Shown one piece after another: positions 1 through 9,254 of a DNA stretch of 49,477 nt. Positions within the stretch are counted from its first letter, which is position 1, and each line of letters begins with the position of its first letter. The notes beneath the pieces were generated by a model. The model searched no databases. It was given only the letters and a program-made list of their open reading frames with translations, and was not told the origin of the DNA. This DNA comes from Chromatiales bacterium (GTDB lineage Bacteria > Pseudomonadota > Gammaproteobacteria > SZUA-152): the NCBI GenBank assembly GCA_026982555.1, contig JALSGT010000118.1, positions 1 through 49,477 of the forward strand, written 5' to 3'. Made by a program: the position numbers and the translations under genes.

Positions 1-312
1 AACAAACAACTTTATCGAAAATTGATGGAGTGTTAACGCCACACTGACGAAGGTCAATGCCCGGTGGTTTCAAGTTTTAGGGTGACTTCCTTCATACAAA
101 AATGACAGTTATTGTTCGAGCGACCCTAAGTCAAACGGGTTTTCTATTGATTGCACGTTGACAGTGAGCTTCCCCCCCAAGCACACCGCTTTTGTAAACT
201 TAATGGCTATGACTGTATGGGATCTTAAACCATTCCACTGTGTATTCACGCCCAATAGAACACAGAAAAAAGCCGAGTGCTCACCATTCAAACCTGTACA
301 TTTATTGTCCAT
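1..312. other. Non-coding region before the biotin operon
   Basis: I see no convincing gene here. One plus-strand frame is open from the left edge to a stop at 34-36, so a dozen codons of an upstream gene could end there, but nothing identifies it. The open frames on either strand between 100 and 400 have no recognisable motif and look like chance frames. The bioB frame is open back to about 240, but that extension reads as low-quality sequence and precedes the promoter proposed at 339-366. Confidence 0.5.
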
Positions 313-345
313 TTGTTCACTTTCTGCCACTCTCCTGGTTGACAG
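313..345 (+). promoter_or_regulatory. Possible BirA (biotin repressor) operator
   Basis: Two half-sites, TTGTTCACT (313-321) and GGTTGACAG (337-345), are separated by 15 bases. The proteobacterial BirA operator as I remember it is TTGTAAACC, 14-16 bases, GGTTTACAA. The left half matches 6 of 9 positions and the right half 7 of 9, with a correct spacer. The right half overlaps the -35 element of the promoter at 339-366, as expected for a repressor site in front of a biotin operon. The match is imperfect, so this stays a candidate. Confidence 0.4.
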
Positions 346-366
346 TTGATTGCCAGCAACTAAAAT
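339..366 (+). promoter_or_regulatory. Sigma70-type promoter of the biotin operon
   Basis: A perfect -35 box TTGACA (339-344) is followed after 16 bases by TAAAAT (361-366), five of six matches to the -10 consensus. Transcription would begin near 373, about 47 bases upstream of the bioB start at 420, where GGAG (411-414) serves as ribosome binding site. This placement argues against the longer bioB frame beginning near 240, because those codons would lie upstream of the transcript. Confidence 0.6.
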
Positions 367-419
367 GCCCCCTCGACTTATCTCAGCCACACAGTACGAC
401 CAACAACACCGGAGCCCCC

Positions 420-1439
420 ATGGATAACGCTACTTACCAACGCATTGATGACATCACTCACCGGGTGCTTGATGGCGATGAAGCCAGCGCCTCTGAAGGC
501 CAGTGGCTCATCAGTCTGCATCACGATTACCTGCCCTGGTTGATGGCGGGTGCCGACCGCATTCGCAAAACCCATCGCGGTGATGAAATCGAGGTCTGCG
601 CCATTTCCAATGTGCGCTCCGGCAATTGTTCGGAAAACTGCTCCTTTTGCTCCCAAAGCGGCCACCACAAAAATACCCTCGCACCTGTGTACGAATTCAT
701 CGACAGTAACGAACTGACCCGACAGGCGCAACGCGCCCGCGAATGGGGAGCCAGCGACTTCGGGGTGGTTTCCAAGGGCTGGGGCATGCGCTCTGACAAA
801 GAGCGCCAAAAACTGGGGGAGTATTTTTCGGCAATGGATAAAAACTCTGACATCGGTCGCTGTGCCAGCCTTGGTGTACTCACGGAAAGCACAGCCAGCG
901 AACTGAAAGATATGGGCCTGGAAAATTACCACCACAACCTGGAATCTGCCGAGAGCTTTTTTGACAATGTGTGTACTTCACACAGCTATCAGGAAAACAT
1001 CGACACTATTCGTCATGCCCGTGATGCCGGGCTTCGTGTTTGTGCGGGCGGTATTCTGGGTATGGGTGAAAGCCTCGACCAGCGCATCGAACTGGCCGTG
1101 CAATTGCGAGACCTCGATGTGGAATCCGTACCGCTGAATTTTCTCAGCCCGCAAGAAGGCACTCCCATGGCTGATCGCGAACCACTTTCGGCTTATGAAA
1201 TTTTGCAAAGCATTGCGGTGTTTCGTTACTTGTTGCCCAAAGCTGAAATTCGCATTGCCGGTGGTCGCCAGTTTCTCGGTGATATGCAGTCGATGATTTT
1301 TATGGCGGGTGCATCCGGTGTGATGATCGGTGATTACCTTACCACCAGCGGTCGCAGTGTGGATGATGACCTGAAAATGTTTGATGATTTGAAGTTACGT
1401 GTGCGTGGTGATACACAGCAACGTCGTGCAGCCAACTAA
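420..1439 (+). CDS. bioB: Biotin synthase (radical SAM)
   Basis: BioB inserts sulfur into dethiobiotin to form biotin, the last step of the pathway, using a radical-SAM [4Fe-4S] cluster and an auxiliary [2Fe-2S] cluster. From the ATG at 420 the protein is 339 residues, a normal BioB length. The cluster motif CxxxCxxC is present as CSENCSFC (C70, C74, C77). Further family blocks are visible: FGVVSKGWG, HNLESAESFF, CAGGILGMGES and IAGGRQFLGD. The frame is open upstream to 240, but I prefer 420: it follows GGAG by five bases, lies downstream of the promoter at 339-366, and begins where family similarity begins. It heads the operon bioB-bioF-bioH-bioC-bioD. The gap to bioF is 246 bases and holds a palindromic repeat. 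Confidence 0.97.
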   Translation: MDNATYQRIDDITHRVLDGDEASASEGQWLISLHHDYLPWLMAGADRIRKTHRGDEIEVCAISNVRSGNCSENCSFCSQSGHHKNTLAPVYEFIDSNELTRQAQRAREWGASDFGVVSKGWGMRSDKERQKLGEYFSAMDKNSDIGRCASLGVLTESTASELKDMGLENYHHNLESAESFFDNVCTSHSYQENIDTIRHARDAGLRVCAGGILGMGESLDQRIELAVQLRDLDVESVPLNFLSPQEGTPMADREPLSAYEILQSIAVFRYLLPKAEIRIAGGRQFLGDMQSMIFMAGASGVMIGDYLTTSGRSVDDDLKMFDDLKLRVRGDTQQRRAAN

Positions 1440-1534
1440 CCCGGCCTACACCCTGAAAACACCGTCATTCCGGTATATTTTTAGCTGGAATCCAGGAGAT
1501 TAAACCTAAACTCCCGGACAAGTAACGTGTTATA

Positions 1535-1610
1535 AACGCAGAGATCGCAAAGGCGCAAAGGACGCAAAGTGTTTCGTGTTTTTCTCTGCATCCTTTGCGA
1601 TCTTTGTGTT
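1535..1610. repeat. GCAAAG-type palindromic repeat, copy A
   Basis: An imperfect inverted repeat lies between bioB and bioF. The arms 1535-1553 and 1592-1610 match at 17 of 19 positions, and the interior is built from short direct units of the form GCAAAGG/GCGCAAAG. Related sequences occur at 42431-42517 and 47801-47857. It should fold into a long hairpin in the bio transcript. Similar intergenic repeats are, from memory, common in other proteobacterial genomes. Confidence 0.65.
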
Positions 1611-1685
1611 AAATACCCGGCAATTCTTAAAACAGCGTATTTTTGCACTTAACTCACATTAGATTCTTATGCTGACGCATTAAAA

Positions 1686-2875
<1,190 letters not shown>

Positions 2876-2879
<4 letters not shown>

Positions 2880-3640
2880 ATCTTTTCACACAAACACTCG
2901 GTAACGGGCCTGATGTTGTCTTGCTACATGGCTGGGGAATGAATGCAGATGTGTGGGAAGGTATTCTGCCCGCACTCACGAAACAATTTCGCGTCACCCT
3001 GCTCGACCTGCCGGGTCATGGACGCAGCCTGGACAGTCTTGCGGATTACAGTCTGCAAAATCTGGCCGCAAGCATTGAGCCTTTTGTTCCCCGAAATGCC
3101 ATGCTCGCCGGTTGGTCATTAGGCGGCATGATCGCCACACAACTGACATTGAATAACCCGGTTAACATTCGCAAGCTCGTGCTTGTTGCCAGTGCGCCGC
3201 AATTTGTGCGCGACGACACCTGGCCCGACGGCACTGACGCCGAAGTGCTGGACGGCTTTGCCCGTGATCTCAAACAAAACTATCAGCAAACCATTAAACG
3301 CTTTATCGCTATTCAGGCCATGGGCAGTGAACACGTCCGCGAGCAACAACACATCCTGCGCGAACGGATGTTTCGTCATGGCAACCCGCAACCTGCTGCA
3401 CTGGAAGCCGGGCTGGCGATTCTGCGCCACACAAACCTGCGTCCCGAACTGGCAAAAATCACCTGTCCCACATTATTGATTAGCGGAGAGCACGATGCAT
3501 TGTTTCGGCGCAGAGCCGCAGAAAAAACCCGGGATATGATGACTGATGCCCGTCTATCAGTTATTCCCGGCGCAGGACATGCGCCTTTTTTGTCACACCC
3601 GGATGAGTTTCTGCAAACACTCATCGCCTTTTTGTCCTGA
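2876..3640 (+). CDS. bioH: Pimeloyl-ACP methyl ester carboxylesterase
   Basis: BioH removes the methyl group from pimeloyl-ACP methyl ester, ending the chain-elongation phase started by BioC. The protein is 254 residues, an alpha/beta hydrolase of normal BioH length. The oxyanion motif LLHGWGMN is near the N-terminus. The triad reads as Ser81 in GWSLGG, Asp207 in SGEHDALF and His235 in GAGHAPF. The start codon overlaps the bioF stop. Its position between bioF and bioC in a complete bio operon makes BioH the best call over other alpha/beta hydrolases. Confidence 0.95.
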
Positions 3641-3658
3641 TTTTTTGCCGTACAACAA

Positions 3659-4582
3659 ATGATAACCAATACACCTTCACAAAACCCTTTACACAAACTG
3701 GAAAAGTCGCGTGTGCGTCAATCGTTTGATACTGCCGCTGAACATTACGATGATGTTGCGGTATTGCAACGTGAAATCGGTGAGCGCATTCTTGAGCGAC
3801 TGGAACTGGTCAGGCTTAAACCCGGCAGCATACTGGATGTAGGCGCAGGCACTGGCGTGTGCTCTCAGGCATTGGGGCGACGATATAAAAAATCACATAT
3901 CCTTTCGCTGGACCTTGCCCCCCGCATGTTGCAATACGCCCGACAACGTAACGGCTGGCTGCACAAACAACTCAATAAATGGACAACTAAAAACAGTTAT
4001 ATTTGTGCCGATGCTGAACATCTACCCATTGCTGACCACAGTATTGAGCTGATTTTTTCCAACGCCACCCTGCAATGGTGTGATGACCTTGAACATACCT
4101 TTGCTGAGTTTCGGCGAGTGCTCAAACCTGGCGGGCTGCTGATGTTTTCCACCTTTGGTCCGGATACACTGAAAGAATTACGCCAAAGCTGGCAGGTGGC
4201 GGACGCCGATGCCAGTGAGGCCGTGCATGTACATGACTTCGTCGATATGCACGACATTGGTGATGCCATGCTGCGCGCCAATCTGGCTGACCCGGTGATG
4301 GACGTGGAAAATTTTACCCTCACTTATCCTGATGTTTATCAACTGATGCGTGAACTCAAAACCCTGGGCGCACACAACATGGCCAACGAACGCCGCCACA
4401 CGCTAACCGGAAAAACACGTTTGAAAAATATGGCCGCTGCCTATGAAAAACTGCGCCGCCATGGCAGCCTTCCGGTGACCTACGAGGTGGTCTACGGACA
4501 CGCATGGGCACCGCTTGCCGGTAAAAACGAGGTTACTGTCAGCATGCCCGTTAATCCGATGAACCCTGGTATACGCCGCTAA
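3659..4582 (+). CDS. bioC: Malonyl-ACP O-methyltransferase
   Basis: BioC methylates the free carboxyl of malonyl-ACP with SAM, so that fatty acid synthase can extend it to pimeloyl-ACP methyl ester. The protein is 307 residues, slightly long for the family. The class I methyltransferase fold shows motif I as ILDVGAGTGVCSQ (about residues 59-71), an acidic motif II in LSLDLAPRML, and FSNATLQWCDD typical of BioC. The C-terminal part LMRELKTLGAHN is also BioC-like. The stop and the bioD start overlap as TAATG. No strong ribosome binding site precedes the ATG. Confidence 0.94.
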   Translation: MITNTPSQNPLHKLEKSRVRQSFDTAAEHYDDVAVLQREIGERILERLELVRLKPGSILDVGAGTGVCSQALGRRYKKSHILSLDLAPRMLQYARQRNGWLHKQLNKWTTKNSYICADAEHLPIADHSIELIFSNATLQWCDDLEHTFAEFRRVLKPGGLLMFSTFGPDTLKELRQSWQVADADASEAVHVHDFVDMHDIGDAMLRANLADPVMDVENFTLTYPDVYQLMRELKTLGAHNMANERRHTLTGKTRLKNMAAAYEKLRRHGSLPVTYEVVYGHAWAPLAGKNEVTVSMPVNPMNPGIRR

Positions 4583-5277
4583 TGGCTAAAGGGTTTTTTA
4601 TCACCGGCACCGACACCGATGTGGGGAAAACCACCATCGCACTGGGTCTGATGGCAGCATTGCAACAACAGGGCTTACGTGTTGTTGCAATGAAACCCGT
4701 ATCAGCAGGCTGCACAAAAACAGCAGCGGGTTTGCGCAACAGTGACGCTGTACAACTTATGCAACAGGCCAGCCTTGCGCTACCTTACGATGTCGTTAAC
4801 CCCTATGCTTTTGAGGCCGCTATTGCGCCGCATATCGCCGCGGCACAGAACAACATCGTCCTGCACATTGAGCCCCTTTGTCGTACTTACGAAAAAATGG
4901 CGGCGCAAGCCGATGTGGTGATTGTTGAAGGTGCCGGTGGCTGGCAAGTGCCGCTGAATGAAAATGAAACCATGGCTGATCTTGCAGCCGCGCTGAGATT
5001 GCCGGTCATCAATGTAGTGGGCTTACGTTTGGGTTGCCTGAATCATGCATTGCTCACCGCGGAGAGCATTGCTGCACACGGCCTGCAACACACAGCCTGG
5101 GTTGGCAACATGCCATGTGCAGACATGGTTTGCGTAACCGAAAACATCATGACTCTGAAACAGCGGCTGCCAGGCAACTGCCTCGGTATTGTGCCGTTTG
5201 ACAGCTCCCTGTCACACCCGCAACAAGCACTTTCCGGCAAAAATATCGCCCGTCATTTGGATATTTCTTTAATGTGA
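4582..5277 (+). CDS. bioD: Dethiobiotin synthetase
   Basis: BioD closes the ureido ring: 7,8-diaminopelargonate plus CO2 plus ATP gives dethiobiotin. The protein is 231 residues, the usual length. The P-loop GTDTDVGKTT begins near residue 8, followed by the substrate lysine region MKPVSAGC, then EGAGGWQVPLN and GLRLGCLNHALLT, all diagnostic. It is the last gene of the operon. bioA, the diaminopelargonate aminotransferase, is absent from this window and must lie elsewhere or be replaced. No clear terminator separates it from the convergent lipoprotein gene. Confidence 0.96.
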   Translation: MAKGFFITGTDTDVGKTTIALGLMAALQQQGLRVVAMKPVSAGCTKTAAGLRNSDAVQLMQQASLALPYDVVNPYAFEAAIAPHIAAAQNNIVLHIEPLCRTYEKMAAQADVVIVEGAGGWQVPLNENETMADLAAALRLPVINVVGLRLGCLNHALLTAESIAAHGLQHTAWVGNMPCADMVCVTENIMTLKQRLPGNCLGIVPFDSSLSHPQQALSGKNIARHLDISLM

Positions 5278-5333
5278 TTCAAGCGCTAAAAACACCTGCT
5301 TTTAAACATCACCGGGTATTGAAACCGTAAACA

Positions 5334-7457
5334 CTACAAAACTTCAAAGGTACCGTCGGTGTAGATAATTTTCGACAACCCATTATTCAAATGGACAATG
5401 GTTCCATACATTTGACCATTAAGCACAATGTGTCCGGGCGAAATTTTAAAATCATTCTCCATGGTCATACTGACACCATCCTGATTGGTGATGGTGACAC
5501 TGCCCGTTACGTTCGCCGTGGAGATGCTGCTCATACCGGTGTATCTGGTATTTATAACAATCTGTCGTAAACCGTAGTTGACAACAATGGTCGTGGCACC
5601 ATCCTCATAAAACCCGGCTCGACTACTGCTCATATTGACGGAGGCTTCTGGCAAACCGGCCAGTTGCAGTTTGAAAGACAGGCCCACGCTCCCCCTTGAC
5701 AGCGGACCCAGCGGTAAAAAGCCACTGGCAAGACCGCCATTAATACCGATGGTATTGCCCACGAGATGCGCATCCAGACGATTACCGGCGGTATCGCTGA
5801 TACTGCCATTCATCACCAGAGAATTGGACCTGACCCAGGCACCACCAAAATTACTGTCTACAGGCTCTGCCAGCGTAACAGCCAGACTTCCCGCAAAAGT
5901 CACCGGTGCCGCTATCGGTACACCCGTGGCATCCAGTTTCTGTGTCAATGCCATATCCAGATTGATGGAGCCGTACGAGATACGGGGAACAAGATCGGTG
6001 CTCAAATCACTTGGCATCCAGTTAACGGTATATGGCTCTGCGGTATTCAGCGTAATGGTGCCATTATTGATGTCAATGTCCGTCGCTACACTGCGCAAAC
6101 TGGCAGAAACAATACCCAGCGTGAAGCTGGATGCCGTTATCCCGTCAGCAGGTAATTGCACCGTCATATTAACCGTGACACCGTTAATCACTCCGTTGAT
6201 AACAGTAATAATACCTGCCGCATTGGTGATAGTACCGGCACTGAATTGTGGGTCATCCGGCGACCCTACGGTGAAATCACTCAGGTTGCCATAAACAAGG
6301 CCGTCCGAAAAACTCTGCCCGATGGCATCAAACGCGCCTGAAAAAGCCGGCCCCGTCAGGAACTTGTGGCTTGCATTCGCAGCCATGGCTGCCATACCCG
6401 CCTGTTGCATAAGCGCACTGCGTTCAGCTCGGCCCTCTTCCTTGATAACGAATCCCCAGGTACGCATATCACTTATAAAGGCTTTCACTCTGGCCAGCGC
6501 AGAGCTGCCGGTGATGGGACTGGGCTTCGGGTCAATAATGCTGCTGCCAGTCGCAGTGGCCTCATCGACGCTTATCTGTAACTTAGTGATTCTCCCTGAT
6601 GTTTCAACAGCGATGCCCTTTCGACGAAGAACGCTGCGCGTCCCGTCAATGATTTCCTGTAAAGAAATGATGCTGTCGTCCATGCCTTCGTCATCAGCGG
6701 TAATCGTGCCGCCAATGAATGAATTTGACAGAACAGCGAGTACACCATTAACATCCGGACTGCCAGCAGACGTATCCGCCAGGGTAGCAATCGCCGATGA
6801 GAAAGCGGCATAGATAATTTCCACCGCAGAGCCGCCCTTCACCATATCATCATCAGTGATATCCAGAAGCTCGGTTTTGAGAATATCGACGCCACCCAGC
6901 AAATTGGACACTTCAGAATTGGCGTTGTAGATCCCGGCCGCGTCCAACGAGGGTGCCTCCATGGCGCGACTGGCCGCCAGGTGGGTGTAAGGTGTGATGT
7001 TGACAGTGAGGCTGTCACCGGTAACGGCCTCGGCAACCAATGCAACCATCGTCAAACTACCGGGCTTGTACCATTCGCCAAAATCAATCGCATTATTGCT
7101 ATCCATGATGCCGTCTGCGCGCACTCCGCAACCTGCCGGCACATCACACTTCATCCGGGTATTGGCATCAGCACTGACAGTGACCCGAATAGGTCCGCCT
7201 TTATAATTTTTATCCACGGTGAGCCTGTAACCACCATCGATACCGGTAGTGGTACTGCCTACCCGGGCAATGGCTCTGCCGCTGGCATCCAGCTCTTCGG
7301 CGACCACGTTACCAAGATTGATAATGCCCTTTACTGCGCTGCCGCCAAGGATGACATTACTGATATCTGGCGAAGAAGCAGAGTTATCTTTCCCACAACC
7401 CGCCAGTATAACGATGGCAAGCACGACAAGCCCGCTGAATACTGTCCCTGTACGCAT
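5334..7457 (-). CDS. Large predicted lipoprotein, unknown function
   Basis: I do not recognise this 707-residue protein. It starts with a clear lipoprotein signal: a hydrophobic stretch ending in LAGC with Cys21 as the lipidation site. Residues of about 40-105 resemble a carboxypeptidase-regulatory-like or Ig-type fold (GGSAVKGIINLG, then GIDGGYRLTVD). The next 250 residues look helical and rich in small residues. The second half is rich in Gly, Asn, Thr and Val with regular alternation, suggesting beta structure of the kind found in cell-surface proteins. No catalytic motif is visible. It is convergent with bioD and stands alone, followed upstream by a long repeat-rich gap. An outer-membrane-anchored surface protein is the most I can infer. 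Confidence 0.75.
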   Translation of the reverse strand: MRTGTVFSGLVVLAIVILAGCGKDNSASSPDISNVILGGSAVKGIINLGNVVAEELDASGRAIARVGSTTTGIDGGYRLTVDKNYKGGPIRVTVSADANTRMKCDVPAGCGVRADGIMDSNNAIDFGEWYKPGSLTMVALVAEAVTGDSLTVNITPYTHLAASRAMEAPSLDAAGIYNANSEVSNLLGGVDILKTELLDITDDDMVKGGSAVEIIYAAFSSAIATLADTSAGSPDVNGVLAVLSNSFIGGTITADDEGMDDSIISLQEIIDGTRSVLRRKGIAVETSGRITKLQISVDEATATGSSIIDPKPSPITGSSALARVKAFISDMRTWGFVIKEEGRAERSALMQQAGMAAMAANASHKFLTGPAFSGAFDAIGQSFSDGLVYGNLSDFTVGSPDDPQFSAGTITNAAGIITVINGVINGVTVNMTVQLPADGITASSFTLGIVSASLRSVATDIDINNGTITLNTAEPYTVNWMPSDLSTDLVPRISYGSINLDMALTQKLDATGVPIAAPVTFAGSLAVTLAEPVDSNFGGAWVRSNSLVMNGSISDTAGNRLDAHLVGNTIGINGGLASGFLPLGPLSRGSVGLSFKLQLAGLPEASVNMSSSRAGFYEDGATTIVVNYGLRQIVINTRYTGMSSISTANVTGSVTITNQDGVSMTMENDFKISPGHIVLNGQMYGTIVHLNNGLSKIIYTDGTFEVL

Positions 7458-8165
7458 GATCTTTGCCTCTGATAAATATGCAAATTCCTCAAAATTTTCC
7501 CGGGAAAAAATATAAACAAGCGTAATCAGGTGCTGATTTATAGCGGGATATTGAATCTGGATTCCGCAGTTGACCGCTGAGGGGACGCATTAACATGTTG
7601 CTGAGCATCATGTTTTATGGATCTGGAAAATTCACCGGTCAGGTAAGTCACTGCAACCACACGCACAGTGCATTATGCGTCCGGCCGCTCTCGTACATTA
7701 TATGTACGATACGCAAAGCGCCTACTTTCAGTGGTGTTGGCCACAAAATGTAACACACTCTACACGCCGTTAGACTGTTCAACTACGTCGTCCAGCCTGA
7801 ATGGTTACATATCTTATCCGTAAATCAAAATCATAACTTGATATAAGCAGTCAGACACCCGCCTTACACCTTTTATCTGCATGGTTTATAAGTGTTCGGG
7901 TGTGCTTAAATCTGAATCAAAATAAGAAGATACCTGCCTATGAAACCGGGCAGGTATCGCAACATCTAGTTACCGCTAGGGTATAAACGTCAAATCAAAA
8001 GCGCCAGTCCAATCGGAACCATTGGGATACACACTGGTCGGACCCTGTCTTTCTGTGCCACGCACTTGGCCAGAAAATTTGCATGGGTTATGTTCAACCT
8101 GAGATTCAAATGACACGAACAAATGCAGTATTTGAAATCTTATTTCGGCTCCGCTTTCGATGAGA
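7458..8165. other. Repeat-rich non-coding stretch
   Basis: Apart from the doubtful short frame at 7976-8188, I see no gene between the lipoprotein start and the small exported protein at 8507. The stretch holds a copy of the TCAACTGCGGAAT motif on the minus strand (7561-7573), a hairpin CGTACAT-TAT-ATGTACG (7692-7708) and a degenerate member of a dispersed repeat (7735-7790). The MITE-like element begins at 8166. The pattern suggests a place where small mobile sequences and relics accumulate. Confidence 0.55.
7735..7790 (+). repeat. Dispersed repeat R, degenerate copy
   Basis: The order of words TTGGCCACAAAATG, AACACACTCTACA and GCCGTT, then TTCAACTACG, parallels the better preserved copies at 37777-37832 (minus) and 41212-41270 (plus). 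Those read (G)CCAGYCACAAxATTCAACG, then CACTCTACARGCC, then RTTCAAC. This copy has several substitutions and a short insertion. Confidence 0.4.
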
Positions 8166-8188
8166 GGTGTTAACACCATAGCCGTCAA
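7976..8188 (-). CDS. Short unrecognised reading frame abutting a MITE-like element
   Basis: This 70-residue frame has no family I recognise. Its first residues are encoded by the terminal inverted repeat of the element at 8166-8408, so the present start codon is supplied by the element. If it is a gene at all, it is probably the C-terminal remnant of something interrupted by the insertion. No ribosome binding site is evident. It may equally be a chance frame. Confidence 0.15.
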   Translation of the reverse strand: MTAMVLTPLIESGAEIRFQILHLFVSFESQVEHNPCKFSGQVRGTERQGPTSVYPNGSDWTGAFDLTFIP

Positions 8189-8408
8189 GCTAAAAAATAA
8201 GCCGATAAATACCAGGTTGAAGGCATCTTTGTTCCCGTTTGGTGGAACCGCTGCGCTTGTTCCACCCTACCCAACTAAGCGGTCAACTGCGGAATTTAGG
8301 CTCAACACAGGATAAAATCGTAGGGTGGAACAAGCGCAGCGGCTCCACCATGACCCCTATCAATAAATGAACAAGCCTGCTTAGCCTGACGGTTATGGTG
8401 CCAACACC
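8166..8408. mobile_element. MITE-like element with nested inverted repeats, copy 1
   Basis: A 243-bp element has outer terminal inverted repeats at 8166-8192 and 8382-8408 (23 of 27 positions match, starting GGTGTT). A second, inner inverted repeat is at 8241-8270 and 8320-8349 (29 of 30 match, GGTGGAACCGCTGCG and so on). It encodes no protein. The inner repeat and the right flank recur at 46031-46201. The centre carries the motif TCAACTGCGGAAT (8283-8295), also seen at 7561 and 37972. I could not find a clear target-site duplication. Confidence 0.65.
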
Positions 8409-8506
8409 CCCTGACCCATAATCAAATTCAAATCACACCTTATTTTCCCGTCCAATTGACCTATGCCCAAAATAAACACAACGCACACAAAAAACCGGAA
8501 CGAATC

Positions 8507-9016
8507 ATGAACAACAAATGGTGGTTCGCCTGTCTGGCTCTGCTATGCAGCAGCACGGCCATGGCCAAACCGGAACACAAGCCGGAACAGCAGACACAAC
8601 AACGCGACCAGCAGCAAACCATCAGCTACTGGAAACCCTACGTAGTCAGTTCTGAAAAAGACCCTGGTGCCGCCCGCGCCCAGCGCGTATTCGCCAACCT
8701 CCTGCGCACCTGGGATGACACCCGTGTCGAACCCAGTCTCTATGTGGTGAATTCCACTCGTGGCCCCTGGGCTGCCTCGCTGGCTGACGGCAACATTCTG
8801 CTCAGCCGCTCCGCCATCGACATCGAACAGCAACACCTGCAACAACACGCCCGGCATGCTGTACAATCCTTACGGCGACACCATCGCGCCCAACGCCTGG
8901 CCATGTCTGAAGATGCAGCAGACCAACGGGTACAAAACATTATCATCGAACTCACCCGTCGCCTGCACCTGCTGAACCCACCGAAAGAAGTTTCGCTTAG
9001 CGGATTAGTAGAGTAA
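8507..9016 (+). CDS. Small exported protein resembling the front of an M48 peptidase domain
   Basis: The frame is open from 8456, but the ATG at 8507 begins a clear Sec signal peptide (MNNKWW, hydrophobic core, cleavage near AMA-KP), giving 169 residues. After a Gln-rich linker, the segment RAQRVFANLL, VEPSLYVVNS, PWAASLADGNILLSRSAID resembles the region before the zinc motif of M48-type metallopeptidases. The expected HExxH is not there, and the rest is a charged helix of about 65 residues. No alternative frame restores the motif. It could be a pseudo-peptidase, a truncated gene or an unrelated periplasmic protein. It lies 100 bases downstream of the MITE-like element. Confidence 0.6.
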   Translation: MNNKWWFACLALLCSSTAMAKPEHKPEQQTQQRDQQQTISYWKPYVVSSEKDPGAARAQRVFANLLRTWDDTRVEPSLYVVNSTRGPWAASLADGNILLSRSAIDIEQQHLQQHARHAVQSLRRHHRAQRLAMSEDAADQRVQNIIIELTRRLHLLNPPKEVSLSGLVE

Positions 9017-9254
9017 CGAAACTCGCCTCAGGAAAAAAATGTTTCAATATGCATGGATTCCAGGATGAAACAACAGTTTCCGGGAGGATGATTTTGAGTC
9101 ATTCTATCCTTGTCTGCACGCACCCCGGTGCAAACAGCAATGGTCATATCACCCGGTCATACGCTGAAAGTTAAGTATTCTCCGAAAAGAGCCGTTCACA
9201 GCACCAGGGGACGTTAACCAATAATCCAATGACACCAAACAACACAGCATTCAT

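Noticed and set aside
240-419. N-terminal extension of bioB by 60 codons
   Set aside because: The extension lies across the proposed promoter and operator, shows no BioB similarity, and the ATG at 420 has a good ribosome binding site and gives the standard length.
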